From NCBI GenBank assembly GCA_002457145.1, contig NTJP01000003.1, positions 62,001-126,000 of the forward strand: a stretch of DNA of 64,000 bases, in the 5' to 3' direction. Positions 30,346 to 40,423 of this stretch are shown piece by piece. A model generated the notes under the pieces. That model was not told where the DNA came from. It saw nothing but the letters and a program-made list of their open reading frames with translations, and ran no database searches. The stretch's first letter is position 1; every line of letters starts with the position of its first letter. The translations under genes were made by a program, and so were the position numbers. The stretch comes from Marine Group II euryarchaeote MED-G38 (GTDB lineage Archaea > Thermoplasmatota > Poseidoniia > Poseidoniales > Thalassarchaeaceae).

Positions 30346-33075
30346 TTATACAGAACTTTCTTCTTTGGGAATTAGACCAAAAATACTCATCAAACAAGGT
30401 AGTAAAATTATACTAGAAACTAGTGCTAAAAGTATTGCAATTACGAATACTTGGCCGAATAATCTGAGAGGTAAAAGAGAGCTTAGATTGAGAACTGCAA
30501 ATCCTCCTGCAGTTGTAAATGCTGCAGCCATCATGGCTCTTCCTGTGGTTGCATTAGTTATTGAAATCCAATTTACTATTCCTGCATTTGGGTCATGCTC
30601 AATCTCTTCATCTAATCTAGTAACAAAATGAACTGCATAATCTACCCCAAGGCCTAATGTTAGTGCTCCTATAGTTACTGTTTGTGAGTTTAATTGATAT
30701 CCAAACCATCCCATCAATCCATAAACCCAAATAACAACAATCGAAAGTGGTAACCACATCACAAATCCTTTCAAAATTCCTCTTTGAGGTGTTTTTTCTC
30801 TAGAAATATTTATTCCCAATAACATAATCAAGATAATACCAGCTACAATTCCAGTTGACGCTACAGCAGATTTTGCCACATCTTCACTAACTTGTGCTAA
30901 TATTAACCCTCTACCAGAAATACTCGCTTCTCCTTCTTCATTAAGTGAATTATCTAATTCAGTAACAAAATCAACCGTTTTCTGCCAGTCTAAGGTTGGT
31001 GCTTGGAAACTTATCACAGTTTGTTTGAAATCTCCTCTTAAATATCTAAATGTCAAATCTTGATTAGCATCTGCCCAATCTTGTAATGATAACCATTCTG
31101 GATTTGCTGTATCTAATGAATCTAATATTTCTCTTAAATCAGAATCTCTTGAAGATTCTAATTCTAGAACCTCCCAGACACCTGTTTGATCTGTTATACT
31201 AGGGTCTGCGTCTAGAACTGACATCGAATTTAGATACGCATTCTTTCCTTCTTCACTAAAGACTTCTACATTCAATACAACATATAGGGGAGGTTGATTT
31301 TGTCCAGAAAATTCATCACTTAAAATTAAGAAATTGGCAACTACTGGGATATCTTCATCCAATTGATCTCTAAAATCAAAACCAATCTCAAGCTGGGTTA
31401 TTCCTGCACCTACAGGTAAAGAAAGTAACAATGCAGCAACTACCACAGTCATTGGGTTGAGTGCCTGCTCACCTGACCATGTTGAGAATTTACTTTTCTC
31501 TACCTTAACAGATTTAGCAACAGGAATTTTTTGGGGTTTAAGAACTGTAAGTAATGCTGGTAATGCAGTAATTGATAATAAATATATAAAAAATAACCCA
31601 ACTGCGATTACCGTTCCAAAGACAACTAAGAAATTCTGAGAAGATAATCTGAAACTTAAAAATCCAACCATATCTGTGAAAATTGCCACAACTAAAGCAG
31701 CAGAAGTAAGCATTGTTCCAGTTTTAAGTGCCTTTAATCTTGCTTCCTTAGAAAAATCAGCCATCGTTTCTTTTCCTTTAGAATCCATATTGACTAATTC
31801 TTCACGATAGCGTAACACTACGTGCAGGCCATAATCCACACCTATTGCTAGAAGTAATATCGGGATACTATTCATTGCAGCATTGAATTCTAATTTTAGA
31901 ATTCCCGATACTCCATAAGTAGCCCCTATTGCTAATAAAGTTAAGAAAATAACAATGCTAGTATCTCTAACGCTTCTAAATTGCCTCCATAAAATTATTC
32001 CTAAAATTACAACAGATGCACTTGTTAGCATTCCAATCTCTGCTCCAACATTTCCCGCTTGTTCTTCAGCAAATCTAGAAAAACTGAATACTGTTAATTC
32101 GTCATTTTCAGAATATTCAATATTAACAGAATTAATTAAACTAGTTTCTAAGTCAACACTCATATCACTTACCAAAACAGAAACTTCTGTTTCTAATTCA
32201 ACTTCATGTAGTGAAGGTTTCGTATCGATGGCTACAGTTATCAGAGCCATATTAGCTAATGTCCAAGGATCATCTCTAGATTCTGTAGGGAACATACTCA
32301 TCATTGAACTTTTCATATCTAAATTCTGTAGTGCATTCAATGGTGATAAAGCACCCATCAGTTGACCCTGTAAAGGTGCAATAGTCATATTTTGCTCTAT
32401 GGTCCTACCATCTTTCAATCCAGATACCATTCCAATCAAATTATTTATTGTATCAGCATTATTATCTCCAGAATCCATTCTTGCTTGCCATTCGCTTGGA
32501 GTTCCTCTGACAGAACTAGTCTCACTCCATTGGTTTAGAACTGTAGAATCAGGATAATCTACAGATGGAATACTTGTTATTGCAGCCATTGCCGTTCCAA
32601 CTGCTGAACTCAAGTTTTCATCATCAGACATTACAACATTCATCAAAGCAGCCTCAACACCACTTGACCAAGTATCTGATCCAGGATCTTGTATTTGTTG
32701 CCAGAACATTACCGAACTAGCAGGGCCTGTATTTGGAGATCCCCCAAATAAACCATAATGGAATGGTACTAATTCTTCATATCCAAGCATTTGTGATTCT
32801 ACATTTGCAAGCATTATCCATGTTGACTCTTCTTCTAAATCTCCATCAAATTTTACAATCGATCTAACTAAATCCAAATCAACATTGTAAGTATCTTCTA
32901 CTTCATATAATAGTGAAGTAGTGTCATTTTCTGGCCAAAAAGCATCTTCAGAATTATCAAAAACTATGTATTGAGCAAATGAAGATAATGCAAAAATACC
33001 AATAATAGCTATTGCAATAACAGTTTTTGGCTTATCTACAGAAATTTCACTTAGTTTATCAAACGGATTATTCAT
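30346..33075 (-). CDS. RND/MMPL-family transporter
   Basis: Two internally homologous halves, each with a TM bundle including LLLAIGVDYGLHVVLRYREE and LTLGLGVDYAVHFVTRLDEE; large extracytoplasmic loops. Confidence 0.9.
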   Translation of the reverse strand: MNNPFDKLSEISVDKPKTVIAIAIIGIFALSSFAQYIVFDNSEDAFWPENDTTSLLYEVEDTYNVDLDLVRSIVKFDGDLEEESTWIMLANVESQMLGYEELVPFHYGLFGGSPNTGPASSVMFWQQIQDPGSDTWSSGVEAALMNVVMSDDENLSSAVGTAMAAITSIPSVDYPDSTVLNQWSETSSVRGTPSEWQARMDSGDNNADTINNLIGMVSGLKDGRTIEQNMTIAPLQGQLMGALSPLNALQNLDMKSSMMSMFPTESRDDPWTLANMALITVAIDTKPSLHEVELETEVSVLVSDMSVDLETSLINSVNIEYSENDELTVFSFSRFAEEQAGNVGAEIGMLTSASVVILGIILWRQFRSVRDTSIVIFLTLLAIGATYGVSGILKLEFNAAMNSIPILLLAIGVDYGLHVVLRYREELVNMDSKGKETMADFSKEARLKALKTGTMLTSAALVVAIFTDMVGFLSFRLSSQNFLVVFGTVIAVGLFFIYLLSITALPALLTVLKPQKIPVAKSVKVEKSKFSTWSGEQALNPMTVVVAALLLSLPVGAGITQLEIGFDFRDQLDEDIPVVANFLILSDEFSGQNQPPLYVVLNVEVFSEEGKNAYLNSMSVLDADPSITDQTGVWEVLELESSRDSDLREILDSLDTANPEWLSLQDWADANQDLTFRYLRGDFKQTVISFQAPTLDWQKTVDFVTELDNSLNEEGEASISGRGLILAQVSEDVAKSAVASTGIVAGIILIMLLGINISREKTPQRGILKGFVMWLPLSIVVIWVYGLMGWFGYQLNSQTVTIGALTLGLGVDYAVHFVTRLDEEIEHDPNAGIVNWISITNATTGRAMMAAAFTTAGGFAVLNLSSLLPLRLFGQVFVIAILLALVSSIILLPCLMSIFGLIPKEESSV

Positions 33076-33545
33076 GCTATTGCCCCTTGGGATTTTATTA
33101 CCTTTAATGCTTTTTTGACATGTCCAGTAACTCCTAATTGACTGGTATGTGCAAAGGCAATAGTTCCCTCCGGGTCTATTACAAATGTAACTCTTGCGCG
33201 AAGAAAACCAAAATCTTTCTTCAATTTTAGTGCTTTAGCCAGTACTCCGCCCTTATCACTCAGAAGAGAGTATTGTAATCTATATCTTTGCTTAAATCTT
33301 TTATGAGATTTTACCGAATCAGATGAAACACCATAAAGTGATATTCCTTGTTCTAAAAATTGATCGTATCTATCTCTAAATGAACAGGACTGTAATGTAC
33401 ATCCTGGCGATTCATCCTTAGGATAAAAAAACATTACAGTCCATTTTCCTTCAATATCTGAAGTATTAACTGATTTTCCTTCATCATTCAAGCAATCAAA
33501 ATCAGGTATTTTAGTCCCTACTAAATACTCATGAGAATCTACCAA
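33072..33545 (-). CDS. bcp: Peroxiredoxin, Bcp/PrxQ type
   Basis: FFYPKDESPGCTLQSCSFRDRYDQF; overlaps start of the RND gene by 4 nt. Confidence 0.92.
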   Translation of the reverse strand: MVDSHEYLVGTKIPDFDCLNDEGKSVNTSDIEGKWTVMFFYPKDESPGCTLQSCSFRDRYDQFLEQGISLYGVSSDSVKSHKRFKQRYRLQYSLLSDKGGVLAKALKLKKDFGFLRARVTFVIDPEGTIAFAHTSQLGVTGHVKKALKVIKSQGAIA

Positions 33546-33549
33546 TTAT

Positions 33550-34962
33550 TCATCTCCACTTTCCTAATGAATCTTGTAATGCTGGTCCTAAATTTTCATG
33601 AGTGAATTTATATCCCGTTTCTTGAAGTCTTTTAGGAATAACTCTTTGACTATCCAAAGTTAACTTTACTCCCATTTCTCCAAACATTATTTTCATCATA
33701 AATCCAGGTAATGGCGCAAATGCTGGTCGCCTCAAAACTTTTCCAAGAGTTTTCGCAAATTCTTTTTGCCTAACAGGATTAGGTGCTGTAAGATTATATG
33801 CGCCTTCAGTTTCTTCACTCATCATGAGATGATACATAGAATATATTTGATCATCCATAGAAATCCATGACATAAATTGTTTCCCTCCTCCAATAGGCCC
33901 CCCTCCTCCCATTTTTGCCGGTAAAAGCATTTTACCTAATGCTCCACCAACTGCAGAGATTACGATCCCTGTTCTGGTATGAATAGTCCTAATTCCGGCG
34001 CTTCTAGCAGAGTCGGCACTTTTTTCCCATTTTCCACAAATATCTGTAAGATAATCATCACCTATGCTAGTATTCTCATCTACAATATCTTCTCCTCTAT
34101 TTCCATAATATCCTATTGCACTTGCCACCATGAATAAATCTGGTTTACTATTTAGATTGGCTAAAGTATCACTCAATAATGTAGTACTATCTACTCTACT
34201 GTCTCTAATTGCTGCCTTTCTTTTTTTACTCCATCGCTTATCACCTATTCCTACACCACCTAGATGAATTACTATATCAAAACCTTCTATTTCACTAGGG
34301 TTAATTTTTCCTTCGGAAGGATACCATGAAATTTCCTTTTTACTAGGATCTGATTTTTTCCTAACTAATCTCCAAACATCATGATTACCAGTATCTAAGA
34401 ATGCGACTAATTGTGTACCTATCAAGCCAGAGGAACCAGCAATCAATATTTTTTTCCTATCTATATGTTTAAATTTAATATGATTATCCATATCTCTCTT
34501 TAGTCTGTATTCTCTTGCTTTGAACATTGAAGAAATTCTTCCAGTTACCAAAGAGCCACCTAGGGCCTTGTCTACCAGCATTCCTAATGGACCAAAAGGA
34601 ACACTGTATGTAACATCATCAACCACTGTTGTAACTCCATCAACCTCGGTCAAAAAATGATCATGATTCCATTTCCAAAATGGTCCTTTCACCATTGTAT
34701 CCGCAAAATATGCTTTATTATCAGCCGGTTTCTCGTATCCAGTGTGTTCGGCAACCCATGTCATTTTGAAGAAAGGAGCACCTGGTGCTGGAAATCTAAA
34801 CACCCTTTGTGAGCCTACTTCCAGAGAATCATCTGCTCTAACTTCCTCTGCAACTTCCCATGGAGGCATCAATCTTCTAAATGATCCTTCATGTTCAAAC
34901 CAATCAAATGTGGATTCTACATCGGCATTGACTATTGTTTCATGTTTGTAATTTGTCGGCAT
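33550..34962 (-). CDS. SRPBCC-domain + NAD-dependent epimerase, TIGR01777 family
   Basis: Start revised to MPTNYKHETIVNADVESTFDWFEHEGSFRRLMPPWE; KILIAGSSGLIGTQLV; VIHLGGVGIGDKRWSKKRKAAIRDSRVDST; GYYGNRGEDIVDE. Confidence 0.92.
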   Translation of the reverse strand: MPTNYKHETIVNADVESTFDWFEHEGSFRRLMPPWEVAEEVRADDSLEVGSQRVFRFPAPGAPFFKMTWVAEHTGYEKPADNKAYFADTMVKGPFWKWNHDHFLTEVDGVTTVVDDVTYSVPFGPLGMLVDKALGGSLVTGRISSMFKAREYRLKRDMDNHIKFKHIDRKKILIAGSSGLIGTQLVAFLDTGNHDVWRLVRKKSDPSKKEISWYPSEGKINPSEIEGFDIVIHLGGVGIGDKRWSKKRKAAIRDSRVDSTTLLSDTLANLNSKPDLFMVASAIGYYGNRGEDIVDENTSIGDDYLTDICGKWEKSADSARSAGIRTIHTRTGIVISAVGGALGKMLLPAKMGGGGPIGGGKQFMSWISMDDQIYSMYHLMMSEETEGAYNLTAPNPVRQKEFAKTLGKVLRRPAFAPLPGFMMKIMFGEMGVKLTLDSQRVIPKRLQETGYKFTHENLGPALQDSLGKWR

Positions 34963-34963
34963 T

Positions 34964-36502
34964 CTATAGCCTCTGTATTTCTTTAGGTAGAGGGGCATTT
35001 TCTGACCATCTATCAATATAGTTATTTAATTTTAATTTTCTTCTTGCGCTCTCAGTAGTCATGTAACGAACTTTACCAAACACCGGTCTTTCTGGACCCC
35101 ATGCCCTATCATGACGTCCTAGAACCCAAAAAATTCCAGTGTAAGAATTTGGATCTCTACCATCTAAAGCCCACCTATCATTAATTTTAATCATCCAATC
35201 AGCAGCAGTATTAGGATCAGGAGCCCATTCTAGAATTTTCTTTCCCCAAACCATTCTCATGTAATTGTGGATTAATCCTGTTCTTAGTAATTCTCTTTGT
35301 GCAGCATTCCAAACTTCATCATCTGTTCGAGCATTTTCTATGTCATCAAAAGTATATGGCTTACGTTCATCTTCAGCGTGTTCTTGAAGTGATTTTTTTG
35401 CCCAGTTTGGTATAGAATCTATAGATTTATGATCTCTTCTATAATGAGCAAAATTAAATCCTAACTCTCTCCATGTGATGATTTGATCTAAGAATGATTC
35501 TTCACTCTCTGATAATCCCCACCATCCAGCTCTCGTGCCTTTACCCATATCTTCGAAACATGTCATATCATATGTCCAATTACTTCTTTTGAAAAGCTCA
35601 ACGACTACCTCTATTGTTGAAATATGGCCAAAGTGAAACCATGGAGAAAGAGTACTTACTGCGGGGTCTTCGGTATTATTTCTGTCTGTAGAATATCTTT
35701 TAAGGTTGATTTCGAGGAATATTTCCATTCTTTTTAACGCTTCAAATCGCCCTCCTTTCATTTTCTTGACTGGTTTCACTTCATGATCTATATTCAATGG
35801 CAACATGGCCTCTTGTGATATTTTTCCTGTCTCGCCTACTCTCCATAACCACTCTAGAGGAGTAAATTTTACTTCAACCGCTGCAAATAAAGATGCCATT
35901 TCTTTTCTGTCGAATTTAAGATCTGCGGAAATTCCTTCTGTTGAATTTTTTAGTGGTAAATTCAACAGTGCATCAGCCATACTCTTTTGGACATGTTTTC
36001 TAAATGAGTACGCAGTCATATGTTCTTTTCCAGCCCAAGCCATTGGAAGAATTCCATTTGAGTCAGCAGCTTCTGTTCTTACTTCACATATTTTAGCTGC
36101 CCTTTCCATTATGGTTCTTGGTAGATAAGTAGGATAATCATCAGTAATTACCGAACATGCATGGCTAGATAATTTTGCAAGCAGTCTATTCCCAGAATCT
36201 TTGTGTGTTTCTACCCAAGGGAGATATGTGATGTTATTTTCTTCAAATATTTTGATATTATCTAACATTCCTTGAACAGAGAAAGATAGAATTCTCTCAC
36301 TTGCCCAGTCGTGTCTGATTGACATACATTCCACAACTAAAACTGGTTTGCCTAATTCTATTGCTAATCCTACTGCTCTGTCCATCGCTGCATTGTAGTG
36401 GAATCTTCTAGCAGATGTCATCCAGTACAGAATATAGTCACCAGAAGAATTAATGGGCATTTTATTTAAAGGGCGTATTCGAGATATTTTTTGTTCCGTC
36501 AT
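34964..36502 (-). CDS. phr: Class II deoxyribodipyrimidine photolyase
   Basis: YILYWMTSARRFHYNAAMDRAVGLA, WRELGFNFAHYR, YMRMVWGKKILEWAPDPNTAADWMIKINDRWALDGRDPNSYTGIFWVLGRHDRAW. Start set to MTEQKIS. Confidence 0.92.
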   Translation of the reverse strand: MTEQKISRIRPLNKMPINSSGDYILYWMTSARRFHYNAAMDRAVGLAIELGKPVLVVECMSIRHDWASERILSFSVQGMLDNIKIFEENNITYLPWVETHKDSGNRLLAKLSSHACSVITDDYPTYLPRTIMERAAKICEVRTEAADSNGILPMAWAGKEHMTAYSFRKHVQKSMADALLNLPLKNSTEGISADLKFDRKEMASLFAAVEVKFTPLEWLWRVGETGKISQEAMLPLNIDHEVKPVKKMKGGRFEALKRMEIFLEINLKRYSTDRNNTEDPAVSTLSPWFHFGHISTIEVVVELFKRSNWTYDMTCFEDMGKGTRAGWWGLSESEESFLDQIITWRELGFNFAHYRRDHKSIDSIPNWAKKSLQEHAEDERKPYTFDDIENARTDDEVWNAAQRELLRTGLIHNYMRMVWGKKILEWAPDPNTAADWMIKINDRWALDGRDPNSYTGIFWVLGRHDRAWGPERPVFGKVRYMTTESARRKLKLNNYIDRWSENAPLPKEIQRL

Positions 36503-36640
36503 ACTCACCCGAACGCCTCTACAAAACACTGCTTGTATCTTATCACCTATAAGTAAGTGTTTTCAAATGTGTAGTAAAATTAGTAATATTACAGATAGCA
36601 ATAAACATCTATTCATAAGTGTAAGTACGATTCAGCAAGT

Positions 36641-37249
36641 ATGACCATACAAGTTAGAAGACAAGCTGAACCAGTAGACATTGAAGCTGATGCAATGCTC
36701 CCAACCGAGCATGGCAACTTTAGGATTAGAGTCACAGTCGATTCGACCGGAAAAGAACATTCGTTACTATATACCGGTGACCTTAATTCTGTAGAAGCGC
36801 CGTTAATCAGAATTCATTCTGAGTGCCTAACTGGGGATGCTTTTGGATCTATGAAATGCGATTGCGGTCCACAGTTACAACTCTCAATGAAGAAAATTCA
36901 AGAAGAAGGAGTAGGGGCAATATTGTATCTCAGACAAGAAGGTCGAGACATTGGTTTACATTCCAAAATTCAAGCATATGCCTTGCAAGATGAAGGTTAT
37001 GATACTTTAGATGCCAACCTAGCTTTAGGTTTACCTGCAGATGCTAGAGATTACAAGATTGCTGCTGAGATGCTGAAGGAAATGAAAATAGAAAGAGTCA
37101 GAATGATGACGAACAACCCTCTTAAAATAAAAGGATTAGAAAATAATGGCATTGAAGTAAGCAAGAGATTTTCTCACATTAGTGGAATTTCTGCGAACAA
37201 TAAAGATTACCTAGCTACCAAGAAGAATAGAATGGGTCATATGCTCTAA
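36641..37249 (+). CDS. ribA: GTP cyclohydrolase II
   Basis: RIHSECLTGDAFGSMKCDCGPQL (zinc ligands), LRQEGRDIGLHSKIQAYALQDEGYDTLDAN, MTNNPLKIKGL. Confidence 0.95.
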   Translation: MTIQVRRQAEPVDIEADAMLPTEHGNFRIRVTVDSTGKEHSLLYTGDLNSVEAPLIRIHSECLTGDAFGSMKCDCGPQLQLSMKKIQEEGVGAILYLRQEGRDIGLHSKIQAYALQDEGYDTLDANLALGLPADARDYKIAAEMLKEMKIERVRMMTNNPLKIKGLENNGIEVSKRFSHISGISANNKDYLATKKNRMGHML

Positions 37250-37291
37250 AAAACGATTAGGTTTTAATCTATAAACAAGGGAGGGTTCATT

Positions 37292-37768
37292 ATGTCGTCT
37301 TTAATTGGTTCCACTGCATCAGGGTTTACTTTGAATACTAGCGAGGGAGAAGTCTTTTCATTGTCCGATTTAGATGGTCAGTGGAAGGTATTGTTTTTCT
37401 ATGCAAAAGATGGTTCTCCAACATGCAAGAGGGGATGTCTATCATTCAAAGACCAGTATGATTTATTTCGCTCTCTCACTCCTCCAGTAGAAGTTGTTGG
37501 AATCAGCCAAGATACAGTAGAACAACATAAAGAATTCAAAGAAGAATTAAACCTGCCATTCACCTTACTCTCCGACCCTGATAGAAAGGTTGCTTTAGAT
37601 TTCGGGGTAGCAAATCATTTAGGTTTATTTCCGGCAAAATCATCCTTTTTGTTAGGTCCAGATAATACTATACATCATGTTTATGACTGGTTATTTAGGC
37701 CTAGGACACACGTAGCAAAGATTCTCTCTGCAATGAGTAAAATTACAGATGGAGAAAGATTTGCATGA
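37292..37768 (+). CDS. Peroxiredoxin (AhpC/TSA, Bcp-like paralog)
   Basis: FFYAKDGSPTCKRGCLSFKDQYDLF...LPFTLLSDPDRKVALDFGV. Confidence 0.88.
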   Translation: MSSLIGSTASGFTLNTSEGEVFSLSDLDGQWKVLFFYAKDGSPTCKRGCLSFKDQYDLFRSLTPPVEVVGISQDTVEQHKEFKEELNLPFTLLSDPDRKVALDFGVANHLGLFPAKSSFLLGPDNTIHHVYDWLFRPRTHVAKILSAMSKITDGERFA

Positions 37769-39141
37769 ATTGGAATACACTTTTGATTGATGCTGGCTTA
37801 TCTGAAAGAGAGGCAGAAGCTGTTATTGCACTATCTGCTAAACCAAACCTAAAAGCCAGTGAATTAGCTAAAGAGCTCGGTACTACCAGACTAGATGCAT
37901 ATAATTCTCTTGAACGTCTTCAAAGTGGCGGATTAGTTACAGTAACGGTTGACAGACCAATGAAATTCTCAAGCCCACCTCTAAAAAACGTTCTAGAACA
38001 TTTGATCAATATTAGAAAAGAACAATTAAAAAAAATTGAACAAGGATTCAAAGATATCAAAGATGGAAAGACACAAGATGCCGAAGAAGAAATAAATCTT
38101 GATATAGAAATAGAACCAAAGTTTGCAGTATTAAAAGAAAGAGTACATATATTTTCTAAAATGGAAAAAATGGCAATGGAATCTGAACACTCATTAATCC
38201 TTACTCTAGGTAAATTTGGAATACTTCATTTGTGCAGAAGCACAGCATTAGCAGAAGTAAATAAAGCAGCAAAAAGAGGCGTTGAAGTAAAAGTAATGGC
38301 ACAATTAGATCGCCGTACTATTAGATTTTTTTCAGAACTAGATCCAGCAGTAGTAGTTCGTCACAGTGACGATTTAGAATCACAAGGAACAGTAATGGAT
38401 CAGTTAGAAGCTATCCAATACCTAAATACCGAAGAAAATCCCGTCGGCCGAGGAAAAACAGATGCTGCCCTTCTCATCCAATCAATGCCGTTTGCCGAAT
38501 CACAAAGAAATTTAATCGAAAGTATTTGGGAAGAAGCAATACCCTTTGAATTAGCATCAAAAAGATTCACAGAAGAAAGAATAGTAGATCCATTAAGACT
38601 TACTTTAGATGGAGGATCTTTCTTAGATCGTATCAGGGATGTATTACAAATCTCTGAAGAGTTACCTGAGTCTGATACGCCTTTCAATCTTGATGCTTTC
38701 ATGGCGTCTGGTTTAGAAATAAGTGATGCAAGGAAAAAATTAGGCTCTGGTGGCATTTCAAGTCTCAGTACTTTTGGAATCGATATCGGCTCGCTACTTC
38801 GCCAAGTAGGTAATAGAATAGGAGAAGAATTAGCATTTAGTTTGAGGAAAATTGAGGGTCATGTAGAATTTCTAAGTGAAATGATGGACTGGTATGAATA
38901 CGCAGGACTTGGTGAACTAAGTTATGATGCAGATCCTATTTTCCACATCAAAGTTCATCTTTTGCCAGACATAGAAAATTCAGATGAACTTCCATTATGG
39001 GAACTTGATGATGGCATAATTGAAGGTACTTTATTGAGCAGATATTCTTCAATGAAAGAAGTCACAATAGAAAGAATTCAATCATCAGAAAATAAAGATG
39101 AATTCTGTAGGTATAACTTAGTGTTGTCCGATGAAAATTAA
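37765..39141 (+). CDS. TrmB-like transcriptional regulator (N-terminal HTH)
   Basis: GLSEREAEAVIALSAKPNLKASELAKELGTTRLDAYNSLERLQSGGLVTV; ATG overlaps Prx stop (coupled). Confidence 0.8.
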   Translation: MNWNTLLIDAGLSEREAEAVIALSAKPNLKASELAKELGTTRLDAYNSLERLQSGGLVTVTVDRPMKFSSPPLKNVLEHLINIRKEQLKKIEQGFKDIKDGKTQDAEEEINLDIEIEPKFAVLKERVHIFSKMEKMAMESEHSLILTLGKFGILHLCRSTALAEVNKAAKRGVEVKVMAQLDRRTIRFFSELDPAVVVRHSDDLESQGTVMDQLEAIQYLNTEENPVGRGKTDAALLIQSMPFAESQRNLIESIWEEAIPFELASKRFTEERIVDPLRLTLDGGSFLDRIRDVLQISEELPESDTPFNLDAFMASGLEISDARKKLGSGGISSLSTFGIDIGSLLRQVGNRIGEELAFSLRKIEGHVEFLSEMMDWYEYAGLGELSYDADPIFHIKVHLLPDIENSDELPLWELDDGIIEGTLLSRYSSMKEVTIERIQSSENKDEFCRYNLVLSDEN

Positions 39142-39187
39142 TTAAAAACATCTTTTTATTAAAGCAACAATTCTATGGTGGAAAATT

Positions 39188-40423
39188 ATGAGATTATTTA
39201 CTTTCTCTCGTTTCATGTACCAGATATTAAGAAAAAGACCGGCCAACTTGAAATGGATTCAGAATCAAGGACTTTTGGCGGTTAAACTTTCTCAAATTTT
39301 TGCACTTAGGCCAGACCTACTGTCTATAGAGAAGTGTAAACAATTACAAACATTGTATGGTCAAGCTTCTACAATACCGTCTGAAGACGTTCATTCAATA
39401 CTGAAACAAAAAGCTCCTGTAGAATTTCATGAATCTATTGAATGGTTCGACGAAGAACCATTGGCAGCCGCATCAGTTGGTCAAGTTCATAGAGCACGTC
39501 TTAATACTGGAGAAGAAGTTGTTGTAAAAATAATTAAAGCTAATCATAAATCAAAATTCAAAAAAGATGTTCATAGGATGAAAAGATGGCTAAAAATACT
39601 AATTCTATTTTCTCCTAAACTAAGGAAAGTGGGCAATCCTATTGCATTGTTAAATCATGTAGAAGATTATACATTGAGGGAATTAGATTTGAATAATGAA
39701 ATTAAGGGTGGCAATAGATTAAAACAAATCCAATTAGATCTTTCAGAAGATTTTCCGATGCCAAGATTACAGTTTCCTAAGTATTGGGATAATTTATCTA
39801 ATGAAGATGTTCTAGTGTCAGAATTTATCGATGGTAAAACACTGGAAGAAGGAATTAGGTCACAATCTTTAGAATGGGATTATTTGATTGAATTATTCAG
39901 AATTCATGGTGCCTATATGTTTGGTGTAGGAACTTTTCATGGAGACCTTCATCCAGGAAATTGTATAATCAATAAAGAAGGAAATTTTGTATTTATCGAT
40001 AATGGTGCAATATGTGACGCACCAAGAAATATAAGCATCTCACTTTTCAATTTCTTTGAAAATTTATCAAATAATAATAAAGATTATGCTTATGAGGCAT
40101 TACTAAATCTTGCAGATAATCGTCCCACGGACAAAAAGATAGAGAAATTTAAGAAAAATATGGAGTCCATATATGATGGATTTGAAGATAGATCAGTGGG
40201 ACAACAGAGTTTAACTGAAGTAATGATGAAGACTGTCAGGGCTGCTGTTGAAGATGCAGGTGCGGATTTTGGAGAAGAAGCGTTCCCCATCATTCGATCT
40301 CTGATGTATATGGACGGACTAGTAATAAGGACACATCCAGATGTTAAATTAATCCTTGAAATGGGTCCATCTTTGGATGAATTTAGAGAAGGATTAGGTT
40401 TAGGTAAGGAAGTGATAGTATGA
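39188..40423 (+). CDS. ABC1/UbiB (ADCK) family atypical kinase
   Basis: WIQNQGLLAVKLSQIFALRPDLL, PLAAASVGQVHRARLNTGEEVVVKI, FHGDLHPGNCIINKEGNFVFIDNGA. Confidence 0.93.
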   Translation: MRLFTFSRFMYQILRKRPANLKWIQNQGLLAVKLSQIFALRPDLLSIEKCKQLQTLYGQASTIPSEDVHSILKQKAPVEFHESIEWFDEEPLAAASVGQVHRARLNTGEEVVVKIIKANHKSKFKKDVHRMKRWLKILILFSPKLRKVGNPIALLNHVEDYTLRELDLNNEIKGGNRLKQIQLDLSEDFPMPRLQFPKYWDNLSNEDVLVSEFIDGKTLEEGIRSQSLEWDYLIELFRIHGAYMFGVGTFHGDLHPGNCIINKEGNFVFIDNGAICDAPRNISISLFNFFENLSNNNKDYAYEALLNLADNRPTDKKIEKFKKNMESIYDGFEDRSVGQQSLTEVMMKTVRAAVEDAGADFGEEAFPIIRSLMYMDGLVIRTHPDVKLILEMGPSLDEFREGLGLGKEVIV

